Positions 1 to 11,352 of a stretch of DNA of 64,000 bases are shown piece after piece; positions within the stretch are counted from its first letter, which is position 1, and each line of letters begins with the position of its first letter. The notes beneath the pieces are model-generated. The model saw nothing but the letters and a program-made list of their open reading frames with translations, searched no databases and was not told the origin of the DNA. The DNA lies in NCBI GenBank assembly GCA_028554795.2, contig CM068824.1:160821630-160885629 (forward strand), in the 5' to 3' direction. Source of the DNA: Sinohyriopsis cumingii. Taxonomy: Eukaryota; Mollusca; Bivalvia; Unionida; Unionidae. A program made the position numbers and the translations under genes.

Positions 1-131
1 TGATGCTGACCGTGAACGAATACGTCTGTTAATGGAGGAGAATGCTCAGCTTCAGTTTGAGAAGAAGAGCAGTATGAATGAAAGCACCAACCTTGAACAG
101 GAACTGGAAGCCACTAAATCTCGGATGGCAC
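1..131 (+). CDS. CCDC88: Exon A (5'-partial), CCDC88-like coiled coil
   Basis: Coding from base 2 (codons 1-43), ending with one spare base before the donor GTAAGT at 132. The peptide (D-A-D-R-E-R-I-R-L-L-M-E-E-N...) is heptad-like coiled coil. The exon is cut by the window edge, so its acceptor is not visible. The frame is fixed by the phase-1 join to exon B, where C+GG makes Arg. Confidence 0.8.
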
Positions 132-985
132 GTAAGTAACAAAAATAACACTAGTTGCTTTAAACTTGTAAAAAGTTCATCCTTTAATTTTGAATGTTTT
201 TGTCCTTCTTTAATTATATTTGATCAAAATTTTACTTAACATCAGGTAGGTAATGTATTGAATGAAGATTTTGTGTCTTACATTCTTTGTAAAAAGCATT
301 TATATTTAGGAAAGAATGTTATGATTTCTTCCAGTGCTAAAACCTCTTAAGCTACATTGGGGGTTCGGGTGGTCGGGAGAATTTCCTTTATTGTTCAAGG
401 TACCATCACTTGGCGGAGTAAAACAGCCCTAATTATTATTGGTGTCAGGATAATGTGACAGGGTGGGACATAATAGTACATGTCTGCAGCATGATGCCAA
501 AGTTCTAGACATCACTATCAACTGCCACACTGTAGACATCATAGTGATATGACTGAAATTTTTTTAAAGCTATATTATAAGTCTAAATCACACACACTCT
601 TATTCTGCTTCCTTTTCTTCTTCTAAAGCATTATCTTCTTCCTCTTTTCCATGTGATCAGATGAAGATTTTAGTAGAAAAAATTGTGCGAACCATACTCA
701 CACATACGATTATTGCTTTGGGCTTTTTGCAAGTTGTATGTCAAAGTTATATATAATCGGCTCCATATCCTTGGACAGGAAAAATAAATATTTCTGTGCC
801 ATTGTAATTGATATACCCCAAATTTCCTCCCCTATGGAAAACAATCAGAATGGAAAATGAAATGAAAACTTCAAAAAATGGCTCAGTACATGCCCAGAGA
901 GATCAATGTGAGTAACTGAAATCAAAGTTGCAGTTTACTTGCATGTTGAGTAGACCTGAGCTTACGTTCTTTGTTTTCATTTTAG
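132..985 (+). other. CCDC88: Intron A-B (854 bp)
   Basis: Phase-1 intron, GTAAGT donor and a pyrimidine-rich TTTCATTTTAG acceptor. It holds a 5'-truncated SINE copy at about 352-600. Nothing else recognisable is seen in 601-985. Confidence 0.75.
352..600 (+). mobile_element. 5'-truncated SINE copy, same family as 49186-49513
   Basis: The body from about 390 to 600 aligns by eye with the 3' two thirds of the SINE at 49.2-49.5 kb. Shared blocks include GGTGTCAGGATAAT, GGGTGGGACAT, the GCATGAT block, and the AGACATCATAG-GATATGACTGAA run before a CACACACA tail. The tRNA-like head is missing or too diverged to recognise. Confidence 0.65.
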
Positions 986-2373
986 GGATTGGAGGGTCAC
1001 TATCAGAGCAGATCCATGAAACTACAAATGCAAAGATTCTACGGCTGGAACTTGAAAACCAGCGGCTTCAGCAGAAGCTTGAAGATATGCGGGAAAGTGC
1101 ACTGATTGAAAACACAACACTTCATCTTCAGCTGGAGAAAGAAAATCAGAGACTTTTGAAGAAAATTGACAAATTACAAGAGACAACAAAAGAAAGCCAA
1201 CAAAAGTATATTGAACTTGAGGAGAAGAATAAAGAACTAGTCACTAAAAAGACAGAATTAACACATACACTTGAGATAGTGAAGGAGAGCAGTGATCGAC
1301 AGATAAAGGAACTTGAACGTGAGAATGATGACTTAACACAAACAATAGAGATTATTAGGGAAAGAAATGAGCAGACTAATGATTCAAAATTGAAGGATTT
1401 AGAACAAGAAAATAAACGGCTTCATGAAACAGTTTCAGTCAAAAACCAGCAGTTATCAAAGTTCGAGTTTGAGAACAGACAACTTCAGAGAACATTCCAG
1501 AAATCCAAAGAAAGTGCAGATAAGATAGCAGAATTAGAAAATCAGAATGCTAATTTAGAGAAAGAAAATAGTGAATTGCATAAAAAGCTTCAAACATCAG
1601 AATTGACTTCTGAAAAGTATGACAAACTTGAACAGGAAAATTCTAATTTGGAGATAGAGAATAAAAAATTGCAAAGAACTATTCAGAGTTTGCAGTCTGC
1701 GTTACAGAAGAAAGAACAGTTAGAACAGGAACACATAAATCTTACAGTGGAAAATCAGAAATTACAAAGGACGTTGGAAAGTATGAAGGAGTCTTCAACA
1801 AAAATTGTGGAATTGGAAAATGAAAAGGATTTGCTAAATAGAGAGATTCAGCAGCTGAGGAGGTCTTTAGAAGCTCAAAAGTCTCAGCGAACCAAGTTGG
1901 AGCATATGGAATTAGATTTAATGGATTTAGACAATGAAAATCAAAAATTACAAAAGACTTTGGAAATTACAACAAAGAGAGTGGAACACCTTGAAAAGGA
2001 CAACAGTGAACTTGAGAGTGAAAATGAAAATTTGCAGGAGAAAATAGAGTCAATGAAATATTCTCAGAAAAGGTTGGATGAATTAAATAAGGATAATACA
2101 GAGTTGGAGGAGCAAATTCAGAGGATCGGAAAAGAAAAATCCATGCTTGAAAAGGAAAATAAGAAATTGAAAGTATCAAATGAGACAAAGGAGACGGCAC
2201 TGGAGGAATTGAGGGAGAAGTATAATTCTCTCGACAAAGATTATAAAAACTTAAAGAGACTCACAGAGGTTCAGAAAGATGCAAGTATCAAAGTAAAGGA
2301 GATGGAAAAAGAACACAGAGATTTAATCCAGCAGGTTTCTGTGGAAAAGAAAACAGTGTCAACATTGAGAGAG
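986..2373 (+). CDS. CCDC88: Exon B, long coiled-coil exon
   Basis: 1,388 bp (split codon 44, then codons 45-506). The acceptor TTTTAG ends at 985 and the donor GAG|GTAGGT ends the exon in phase 0. The open frame upstream to 928 is intronic read-through and not a start. The peptide is a near-perfect coiled coil built on recurring L-E-x-E-N-x-x-L units, with no proline-rich or globular break. The end ...V-S-T-L-R-E joins D-L-V-N-E-K in exon C, which matches the TLRE-DLV join I recall in vertebrate Girdin. One exon of this size amid many of about 100 bp is notable. No frameshift is seen. Confidence 0.92.
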
Positions 2374-4278
2374 GTAGGTAACTGAATGATTTTCCCTCCA
2401 TTTGTAGCAAAACATCAGTTATTCAGATTCCTCAAGCGATGTAGAAATGTTTGGATTAATTGGATAATTAGTAATAAGGTTTTTGTTTGTTACTAAATCT
2501 TTTAAGTTTTTTGGGGTTGTACATGAGGTTTTAGCTAAACCATTAATATAGCTGAAAGAACTTGGTATAATTTAAGTTATTCTGTATTTTCATTAATAAT
2601 TTTGTTATTATAAATGATAGTTATAAGCCATGAAAAGAATTCAAATTATTTCAGGATATAAAAGTAGCAAGCAGAAGTTCTTGTGAATGGCTTATTGTTT
2701 ACAACTGAGACAAGAAGAATTCTTTGTCGTAGAGGCAGAGACAAGAAATTTTTTCCCAATATTTTGACAAGAAGGATAGTTCTGATTCAACATATGTTGC
2801 TTAATTTTGGTGCCTACCTCGTTTTAGCCATGGTAACAAGTAATATCCATGTAGAAAGACCTATGATGTACAAGAAACCTTTCCATTTAATAAAACATAA
2901 ATTGCAGTTGCATCAGTTGATAAATGTAGGGAAGATTTCCATTGGTCAGAACCTTCTGATCAGACACAGTTGCGTTTATTTCTGTATGAACTGTACGGAA
3001 AACTACTTTATGCTTCTATAAATAGCATCACGTGCAATGTAACTAATGTAAACACCAAACCGGAAGGCATACATACTGCATGTCTTTGAAATTAAATAAA
3101 TATAGTGGGTTTAATTTTTGTTTAGAAAATTTAATTAACTGATTTGACATAAGTAAATAACAAATCTTGCTAACCTTTCTGAAGATAACTAATTCTTGCT
3201 TTGATTAGGTTTTGAGAAAGGAGGGTAAACTCAAAATCTGCCAAGAAGTTCATTTGGGCTTTGTTCTATGGCACTTTCACTGCAGCTTATTATAAATGAA
3301 TTTAAAATTAGAGGTAAATGGATAGAGCGATTGGGAGGAGGGTAGGTTCAAAGACTAACATTATAACAATTGGATTTACAGTCCTACAGTGTAAGACAAT
3401 GACCTTGATAGTTACATTGTGTGGGGGAGTAAAGATCCCGCTATTCTCCCCATCACTGTAACCATTTACCAGGAGTCTTAATTTCATTTGTAATTAGCAT
3501 CTTTAGGTAGCCTAAACTGTTAATGAACAGGAAAATAGATTTAAAGAAACGAAAATTGGTTACCCGCATATCTGGATAATAACAATTCAGTCACATCCTA
3601 AATAAATCCAAGAGTCATTTGTTATGTCAGATAAAAAAAACACATCCTTTACTTTAAATATTGAACTTCTACTCAGATCACATAAGCCAGTTTAGATAAA
3701 AGATTAAGACCATGCTGTGGAATGTTCAAAGCCTTAGATCGCCTACCATTGGTAGAATCTTGTCTTTTTATGTTGACATAGCTACTATGTTGCAGATGGA
3801 GAAGCCCCTGTTCTATAAATAGCTATGTAGCAGACACCCTCAACAAGAATTCATATGGTAAAATAAAGCTGTAAAACTGATAGGAAACATCTTTTTTTAA
3901 AAACAAAATAACAATAAAATATAAATAAAATTGTAAAGAATTGCAGTTATAAGAGTTTAATGTTGTTGTTTTCTGAGTTTATCATGGTATTAGGTATCAT
4001 TTGCTAACTCACACAGTTTACTTAAAGCCCTTTCAGCATTATTTGCTATGAGATTTGGCAACTAACAGTTTATACCATGATAAACGACATTAAACTCGTA
4101 ATTAGAATCAAATCTAGAATCTTGTAGGAGAAAACAAAGTGATACTGTAAAGGTGCACTGAAATTATTAGAATCGAAACAGGTACTATATGGGTGCAACA
4201 CTATTGCTTCAACCAGTGGTTATTATATGCAAGAAGCTCCTACACATACCCCTCGCTAATCCATTGGTTCTGTTTCAG
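2374..4278 (+). other. CCDC88: Intron B-C (1,905 bp)
   Basis: Phase 0, acceptor CTGTTTCAG. It contains a 145-bp foldback at 3953-4097. A 112-codon open stretch at 2683-3021 has no recognisable similarity or coding character and is treated as chance. The remainder is AT-rich with nothing recognised. Confidence 0.7.
3953..4097. repeat. Foldback (inverted-repeat) MITE-like element
   Basis: The left end GAGTTTAATGTTGTT, followed after a short interruption by GTTTATCATGGTAT, is mirrored at the right end by ATACCATGATAAACGAC then ATTAAACTC. The whole 145 bp would fold into a long interrupted hairpin. No transposase or clear target duplication is visible, so the class is unassigned. Confidence 0.6.
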
Positions 4279-4406
4279 GACCTCGTTAATGAAAAGATCA
4301 AGACCCAACAGCTGACTAATGAGTTGGAACGACTAAATGGTGAACTGGAAAAAGTTGGCATCAGCCGAGAGAAGCTGGTCAGGGCAGATCATTCTCATGA
4401 TGACAG
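4279..4406 (+). CDS. CCDC88: Exon C, coiled coil
   Basis: 128 bp, codons 507-548 plus two bases (AG) of a split Ser codon. Acceptor TTTCAG, donor GTATGC. The peptide runs D-L-V-N-E-K-I-K-T-Q-Q-L-T-N-E-L-E-R and ends D-H-S-H-D-D-(S). This is close to the DLVSEKLKTQQ and DDSRYK region recalled from vertebrate Girdin and is one of the strongest family anchors. The open frame extending past 4406 is intronic. Confidence 0.9.
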
Positions 4407-5342
4407 GTATGCTGCATTGTCATGTAGACTACTGTCATCCTTGAAGTATAATTATGTCTAGTTAGTGGAACACAGACCTATGAAAATTGTTGGATGAAAC
4501 AAACTATGCAATACACCTCTGCTTTGATAACTCGTGCACAACAGGGTCCACAAACGTAGACCGCACTATAAGTTACCGAGGGACCTCCAAAAATTGAAAA
4601 AATCCACTTATACATCGAGAAAATTGAGGGGTGGGGGGAAGATAGGGAACTGGGCTGTTTAATGACTGAATCCTTGTTTTATAATCACATCGATAACAAT
4701 TGTTAATAAAGTTATTTGTTATTCTGTATAAATAACATTTATTTTCAAAATGTCAACATGTGAAAGATCATACCAACTATTTTCAACAGCCATCATGTAT
4801 ATGCAAAAACATTTGTGTATGACATCATTGCTTTTTGTTTTGTTGATTAGTCTGGTTTCCAGAGTGGTATTTAATAGTATACTACCGTGTCGGGAGTCAA
4901 ATTAGCCATGAACTAGACTAAATGTTGATACCCTACCAAACAAGATTTCTTTTTTTTCAAAAACTAGCGACATTTATTTTGTGAGACAATCGCCTACATT
5001 AAAACTCAATTTTTTTATTGTTCAGTTAGTACAATATTGATGTCATGATTTCACTGAAAGTAATGGTGAAGCTTCTTTTCATCCTTGAGGATATCTCTAA
5101 GTGCCAGTTAAGGAATTATCTGAAAATCGCTTGCCCACAATGGTCCGTATATGTGAAACCAAGCTATTTATTTAAGTATTCGCTTTGCTTGGTTGCCTTG
5201 ATATCTTGGATCACAGTTGTGAATGAGTCGGTTAATTTAAGGTAGTTTATGTTACAGACACAATAACATTTATAACAGTGTTCAATTGATTAACTGAAGT
5301 GAGTTCACCCGACATATGACCATGGCCGCTTGATTTTAAGTA

Positions 5343-7535
5343 CACCACTCCCTCGATAACTCGCGCACATCGGGGTCCAGAAACATCGACCGCACTATAA
5401 GCGAGGGGCGAGTTATCGAGGGACCTATAAAATAAACCCAAAACCAATAAAGTGATTGACGACATAACGGAAAAATAAGAGGGGGGGGGGTAGGCAGATT
5501 ATACTGTTGAATACTCACTTTATAATCGTTCTGAGATTAACTGTTAATAAATATCTCTTCATAACGGTGTACTTTATTATTTTCTCATAGGACAACATTA
5601 AAATTTCAGGATAAATTACAGTATATTGAGGCGATCATCGAAAACATTATTCCACGTGGTTTCCGTGCGCTGAACATGTGTACCACTTAACACATTGTGT
5701 ACTGTGTCACTAATTTTTATGTTGAATTGTATACATTCTAGTTTTATTGTTTGAGCCAAATTAGAAGTTTTTTTTATACACAAAAGATCGACTCTTTTTG
5801 AGAAACAGTGTCGATCGAACGATATATAGATAGATAGATTTGAATGCGATAGAAGTAAAATGGAAAACAAAAAAAAAAAAACAAGAGTTAATCAGTACTA
5901 ACTTATTTAATTGGTCTACAAATTTAAAACAACGTAAATTAGAACAAGTTAATACTTGCCGTTTGTGCCACGCTTGACAAATATCAATTCACTTTTTGAA
6001 AAAATCAATTTTTTGTGTGTGTGTGTTACTCCTTGGGTTCTCTGCCGCCGAGCAAAATCCCTCAGATTTCTCAACTGCATGAGCTTTACGTAGTCAACAT
6101 TTTGGGTCTCCAGCCACCTTATGGCAATATCAAAATATTTGCTTCCTGTGCAGAGGGGTGGGGGTGCAACATCTGTGTCTGCATCACTTTCAATACTTGT
6201 GTTACTCCAGTTAGAATCGTCTTCTGCTGCAAATTTGTTCTCTATAGAAATAATTATAGTTTCATCTGACATGTATTCAGCTGTAGGGCAATCATTGTCA
6301 GCACAAATCCACTCCTCCATCAAGAGAAACGCCATCTCAGGACCATGAGTCTGTACTAATTTCTCCCAAACAGCCTCGGCATTAATGACGTCAGTTTCAC
6401 TGAAACATTCGAAGTCACTATAATCGTCGTTGTCTCTGTTACTGTTTTGCTTTACGTCAAAGGCAGCTCCAAGACCCTTAATCCAGCACCCGAGGTCTCT
6501 TGTAATCGATTTTTTTTTTTTTAATGCAACAAACACTTCCCCAAGTTGTTGATCAAAACAAAGCCGGCATGTACATGTAATTAGGTTCTCACAGAAGTAC
6601 TCACGGGTTTCGATGTGACGGTCGATTGACTCTTTTCATGTTTTCAATGAACAGACTATGTTGTGATTATAATGTTTACACTGAAACGGAATTAAAGGAT
6701 TAGAACGTGACTTTCACACAGGAAGTCGTTTAATTGGTGTTTATTTCATTCTCTGTTTCCGCCTGTTAACATTTACCAGAAGTTTTCATTGATCGCTATT
6801 TCACCAGACTGTTTATTTACAGTATAATGACAACTATTTATCCTAAAAACTTACATAATATATGATATCTTTAAACAGAGGTCTCGCTAGGATTTTAAAA
6901 CTGGGTCTTTCTGCCTCTGAATTCAATCACTAAATATCAGTATATTTTCTCACTCGGCCGCCAAGTCAAAGCCTTTGAACTAGTTGCCTAGCTGTTGCAT
7001 CATGTTCTTTTTTTTTTTAATGTACTCTTATGAAATAGCAACAGTACATCAAAGAGTCTTTCAGTCACTGAATTCTGTCATTGTAAATATCAGCACAGTA
7101 AACTGATCAACACATTTTCCCACAAAGCAGGTGGCTGAAACAGGACCGGCAGATCTTTGAATTTTCCCGCGCACCTATTACATGCGTACGGAGGACTCCC
7201 GCCTCAGTGATTTTCTGCGTCCCAGATCAAAAATTGGCATCCAAATACGCGTAATCAAGCGTTTTCGAGATCTCTGAAATTAATTCTTCTCTAGAACTGG
7301 CAAATTTCAAAATATGGATTATATTTTTACGGGCATTAATCACCATTTTCGATGATAAAACGAGCAATGTATCAAGGTTTAATTTATCAATTCTTATCGT
7401 AATTTTTTTCATGTTCAGCATATTTTAAAGATATTTTAAATACATTTGCTCTGGAAAAAATCGGGAGCCAAGACGGACACCGCGTTATAAGCGGGATCGC
7501 GAGTTATCCGGGCGCGAGTTATCGAGGGAGCGGTG
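5343..7535 (-). mobile_element. Inner pogo/Tigger-type element with transposase remnant
   Basis: Terminal inverted repeats CACCACTCCCTCGATAACTC (left) and the complement of GAGTTATCGAGGGAGCGGTG (right) differ at one position over 20 bases. TA flanks both ends (5341-5342 and 7536-7537). The 2,193-bp length is near that of a pogo-like autonomous element. The only long coding remnant is on the - strand at 5949-6536. Several subterminal inverted copies of the CGCGAGTTATCGAG motif lie inside both ends. It sits inside the older copy of its own family. Confidence 0.78.
5949..6536 (-). pseudogene. Probable C-terminal part of a Tigger-like transposase
   Basis: A 195-codon open frame inside the inner TA-flanked element. 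The peptide is acidic, with W/L-rich helices such as A-V-W-E-K-L-V-Q-T-H-G and W-I-C-A-D-N-D-C, plus D-E-T-I-I-I-S-I. This resembles the variable acidic C-terminal tail of pogo/Tigger transposases. The catalytic DDE core and the DNA-binding head were not found, and a poly-K run from a T-tract sits at its start. The assignment rests mainly on position within the element. It is not a host gene by any evidence here. Confidence 0.5.
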
Positions 7536-8514
7536 TATGTAGGATTTGGGTGCATTTGAACTTTTTTTAATTCCACCTCCTTTAATTGATTCAAAAGACA
7601 TAATAAAAATTTTCATTCAGGGCAACAATACAACAAATACTTCCGCAAGTCAGTTATCAAAACAACGTCAGCACTTAATTTGGTTTCAGAGAAATGCTTG
7701 CGGACATAGCTGTTATGGTAGATTGACACAATTTACATTTAAATACACATTGCATTTATGATGATTACACTTAAGAGGAACTAAACGATAGAATTAAAAC
7801 ACAAATTTAATCAATTATATGACTATTTTTAAAAGTTGATAATTTCAAAATATTGATTAAAATTTCCAGATCATTTCTACCATTTTTGAACATAAAACAA
7901 GTGATATATCAATGTTTCAGTTACCAATTTTCATCGTGATTTTTTTTCAAGTTCAAGAAATAGGGATATTTTTTAAATATATTTTCTGGTTTTAAAAAAT
8001 GGGATCTATGCCTGGCCCTGCATTATAAGCAGGTTCACGAGTTATGAGGACATGAGATATCGAGGGAGTGGTGTACATGGATCAGATTTTGTGTAACTAA
8101 ATTAATCTTCTGTACCATCATTTAAATTAGTTATAGTTGCCTGGCTTTCATACTTTAATTTCTGCAGTTTAAGTTTACCAAGGAGTTTGGGATTTAGCCC
8201 TATTTTGTATACACCTTGAAATATTGATAAGACATTGAGTTTGGATTTCCAGCATTCCATGAGATCATTTACAGGAGTTATTCCCCCTGATTGCTTGTCC
8301 TTTTGACTTTGGTTTTCACATGATAATTTTAATGTTTGTTAGACTTCGACCATAACTAGCATTCAGCTTTAGATTGATGAGACATTGAATGATCTTTATG
8401 AGTTAGGCCAAATATTCCCTTTTCTAGTTTTGGCTTCTGCAGAATAACTTTTCTTAGAATTTTGCTATTTCAACCAAATTTAACATGCTCCTTTTAAGTA
8501 CCTTTTATTTTCAT

Positions 8515-8806
8515 AATTCCACAATATCATCTACAGGAATTATGGCCCTGTCATTCCATGACATAATCTACAGGAGTTATGGCCCTGTGTCATTCCATGT
8601 CAATATACAGAAGTTATTGCCTTGTCATTCCATGACATAATCTGCAGGAGTTATGGCCCTGTGTCATTCCATGTCAATATACAGAAGTTATTGCCTTGTC
8701 ATTCCATGACATTATATACAGGAGTTATGGCCCTGTGTCATTCCATGTCAATATACAGAAGTTATTGCCTTGTCATTCCATGACATTATATACAGGAGTT
8801 GTGACT
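8515..8806. repeat. 74-bp tandem repeat made of two 37-bp halves
   Basis: Starts of CATTCCATGACAT recur at 8552, 8626, 8700 and 8774, exactly 74 bp apart. Each unit is a dimer: CATTCCATGACATAATCTA... then GTCATTCCATGTCAATATA..., each half 37 bp and ending GCC(C/T)TGT or GCCTTGT. Confidence 0.9.
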
Positions 8807-9507
8807 TGCAGCTTTATATTGATCAGACCTTCACTGAATATGATTTGCACCTTTCCACATTAAAGATTTACAAGTGTTACTGATCCTGAATGTCCTTTCT
8901 CTTAAATTTGTGTCCAATGTTTAAAAATCAGATATGGAGGACATCTTTATTTAGGTTCATTTTTCCTGCTTTTGTACAACAGCATGTGTACTTAAAAATT
9001 CACTTCTCTGGTAAATTTACTAAATTCCCAAATAATACCACTAAAATCAGCAAGGAGTTAGAGTTCTTACCAGTTGAATTATCCCCTTGGTTTATACTTG
9101 ATTGTTTCTTTCTCCTTATGTGTTATGTTATTCCAGAAGGAGCCAGTTATCCATTAATGTTGAAGTGTATTGACTGAACTGTCATTTCAGATGAAAAGAA
9201 ATTTTTGGTGTACAGCATGTGGTCATAAACAGATTTTTAGAAGTTGGATGGCTTGTACTTTAAATAAGCAGGAAACATTGACTTTGTTTTCAGTTAGAAG
9301 GTCAAAGCTCGGGGTCAATGTGGCAAAAAGAAGTAGCGTTTTTGCATAATAAGTTTAGTTGTTGAACACATACCTTAGCCAAGTTTTTTGAAGGGCTTGC
9401 ACTTAAAGACTGGGCACAGACTACCAAAACCTGATCTGCTGGTTTTGTCAAAATTCAGATTCACAGCAAGAAGCTTAGCGATGTGTCCTAGTTCATGATT
9501 TCTCAAC

Positions 9508-11352
9508 GATTTAATAGAATCCATTAAAAGGTTGATTTAGCATAATCCGTCTAAAGGTTGATTAAGCATAATCCATCTAAAGTTTGATTTAGCATAATCC
9601 ATAAGAAGTTTGATTTAGCATAATCCATAAGAAGTTTGATTTAGCATAATCCATAAGAAGTTTGATTTAGCATAATCCATAAGAAGTTTGATTTCGCATA
9701 ATCCATAAGAAGTTTGATTTAGCATAATCCATAAAAAGTTTGATTTAGCATAATCCATTAAAAGGTTGATTTAGCATAATCCATTAAAAGGTTGATTTAG
9801 CATAATCCATAAAAAGTTTGATCTAGCATAATCCATCAATAGGTTGATTTAGTATAATCCATTAAAAGGTTGATTTAGCATAATCTGTCCAAAGCTTGAC
9901 AGGTTGATTTTGCTGTAGAAACATTGATTTAGTATAATCCATCAAAAGGTTGATTTAGCTGTCAAAACATTGATTTAGTATAGTCCATTAAAAGATTGAT
10001 TTATCATAATCCATCTAAAGGTTGATCTAGCATAATCCATCAATAGGTTGATTTAGTATAATCCATGAAAAGGTTGATTTAGCATAATCTGTCCAAAGGT
10101 TGATTTAGCTGTAGCAACATTGATTTAGTATAATCCATCAGAAGGTTGATTTAGTATAATCCATCTGAAAGTTGATTTATCTGTCAAAACATTGATTTAG
10201 TATAATCCATCAAAACATTGATTTAGTATAATCCATCAGAAAGTTGATTTAGCTGTCAAAACATTGATTTAGTGTAATCCATTAAAACATTGATTTAGTA
10301 TAATCCATCAAAAGGTTGATTTAGCTGTCAAAATGTTGATTTAGTATAATCCATCAAAACATTGATTTAGTATAATCCATCTGAAAGTTGATTTAGCTGT
10401 CAAAACATTGATTTAGTATAATCCATCAAAACATTGATTTAGTATAATCCATCAGAAAGTTGATTTAGCTATCAAAACATTGATTTAGTGTAATCCATTA
10501 AAACATTGATTTAGTATAATCCATCAAAAGGTTGATTTAGCTGTCAAAATGTTGATTTAGTATAATCCATCAAAACATTGATTTAGTATAATCCATCAAA
10601 ACATTGATTTAGTATAATCCATCAAAAAGTTGATTTAGCTGTCAAAATGTTGATTTAGTATAATCCATCAAAACATTGATTTAGTATAATCCATCAAAAC
10701 ATTGATTTAGTATAATCCATCAAAAGGTTGATTTAGCTGTCAAAACATTGATTTAGTATAGTCCATTAAAAGATTGATTTATCATGATCCATCTAAAGGT
10801 TGATCTAGCATAATCCATCAATAGGTTGATTTAGTATAATCCATGAAAAGGTTGATTTAGCATAATCTGTCCAAAGGTTGATTTAGCTGTAGAAACATTG
10901 ATTTAGTATAATCCATCAGAAGGTTGATGTCAAAACATTGATTTAGTATAATCCATCAAAACATTGATTTAGTATAATCCATCTGAAAGTTGATTTAGCT
11001 GTCAAAACATTGATTTAGTATAATCCATCAAAACATTGATTTAGTATAATCCATCAGAAAGTTGATTTAGCTGTCAAAACATTGATTTAGTGTAATCCAT
11101 TAAAACATTGATTTAGTATAATCCATCAAAAGGTTGATTTAGCTGTCAAAATGTTGATTTAGTATAATCCATGAAAACATTGATTTAGTATAATCCATCA
11201 AAACATCGATTTAGTATAATCCATCAGAAAGTTGATTTAGCTGTCAAAATGTTGATTTAGTATAATCCATCAAAACATTGATGTAGTATAATCCATCAGA
11301 AAGTTGATTTAGCTGTCAAAATGTTGATTTAGTATAATCCATCAAAATGTTG
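9508..11352. repeat. 26-bp tandem array (about 1.8 kb) with higher-order structure
   Basis: The main unit is TTGATTTAGTATAATCCATC followed by AAAACA (26 bp), interspersed with a 20-bp unit TTGATTTAGCTGTCAAAACA. The left part (9590-9830) is a purer GCATAATCCATAAGAAG form. A block starting near 9963 recurs nearly base for base near 10741 (offset 778), so the array grew by duplicating multi-unit segments as well as single units. Confidence 0.92.

Larger units (their letters stand above)
4514..8073. mobile_element. Outer, older pogo/Tigger-type element interrupted by an inner one
   Basis: The left terminus CACCTCTGCTTTGATAACTC at 4514 follows TA (4512-4513). The right terminus ends GAGATATCGAGGGAGTGGTG at 8073 and is followed by TA (8074-8075). 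Both are diverged versions of the inner element's termini. Left-arm text (GACCGCACTATAAG...) and right-arm text (CAACAAATACTTCCGCAAGT...) also match the inner element. Only about 0.83 kb (4514-5340) and 0.54 kb (7538-8073) belong to the outer copy. I see no transposase left in it. TA target sites plus terminal inverted repeats fit the Tc1/mariner-pogo superfamily. Confidence 0.72.

Noticed and set aside
928..985. ATG at 928 as a start for exon B
   Set aside because: The segment 928-985 reads through a pyrimidine tract and AG. The phase-1 join from exon A to 986 makes it intronic. An alternative first exon is possible but unsupported.
2683..3021. 112-codon open frame in intron B-C
   Set aside because: No recognisable family, no splice logic and no second-frame support. 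AT-rich chance frame.
3312..3500. tRNA-SINE-like stretch (GTAAATGGATAGAG...GGTTCAAAGAC)
   Set aside because: Boxes are too degenerate and no shared body with either SINE family.
4189..4278. Upstream extension of exon C's open frame from an ATG at 4189
   Set aside because: It includes the acceptor tract CTGTTTCAG. The join at 4279 matches the family sequence.
9508..11352. CRISPR-like array
   Set aside because: Units are contiguous with no unique spacers, in an animal intron. It is a minisatellite.
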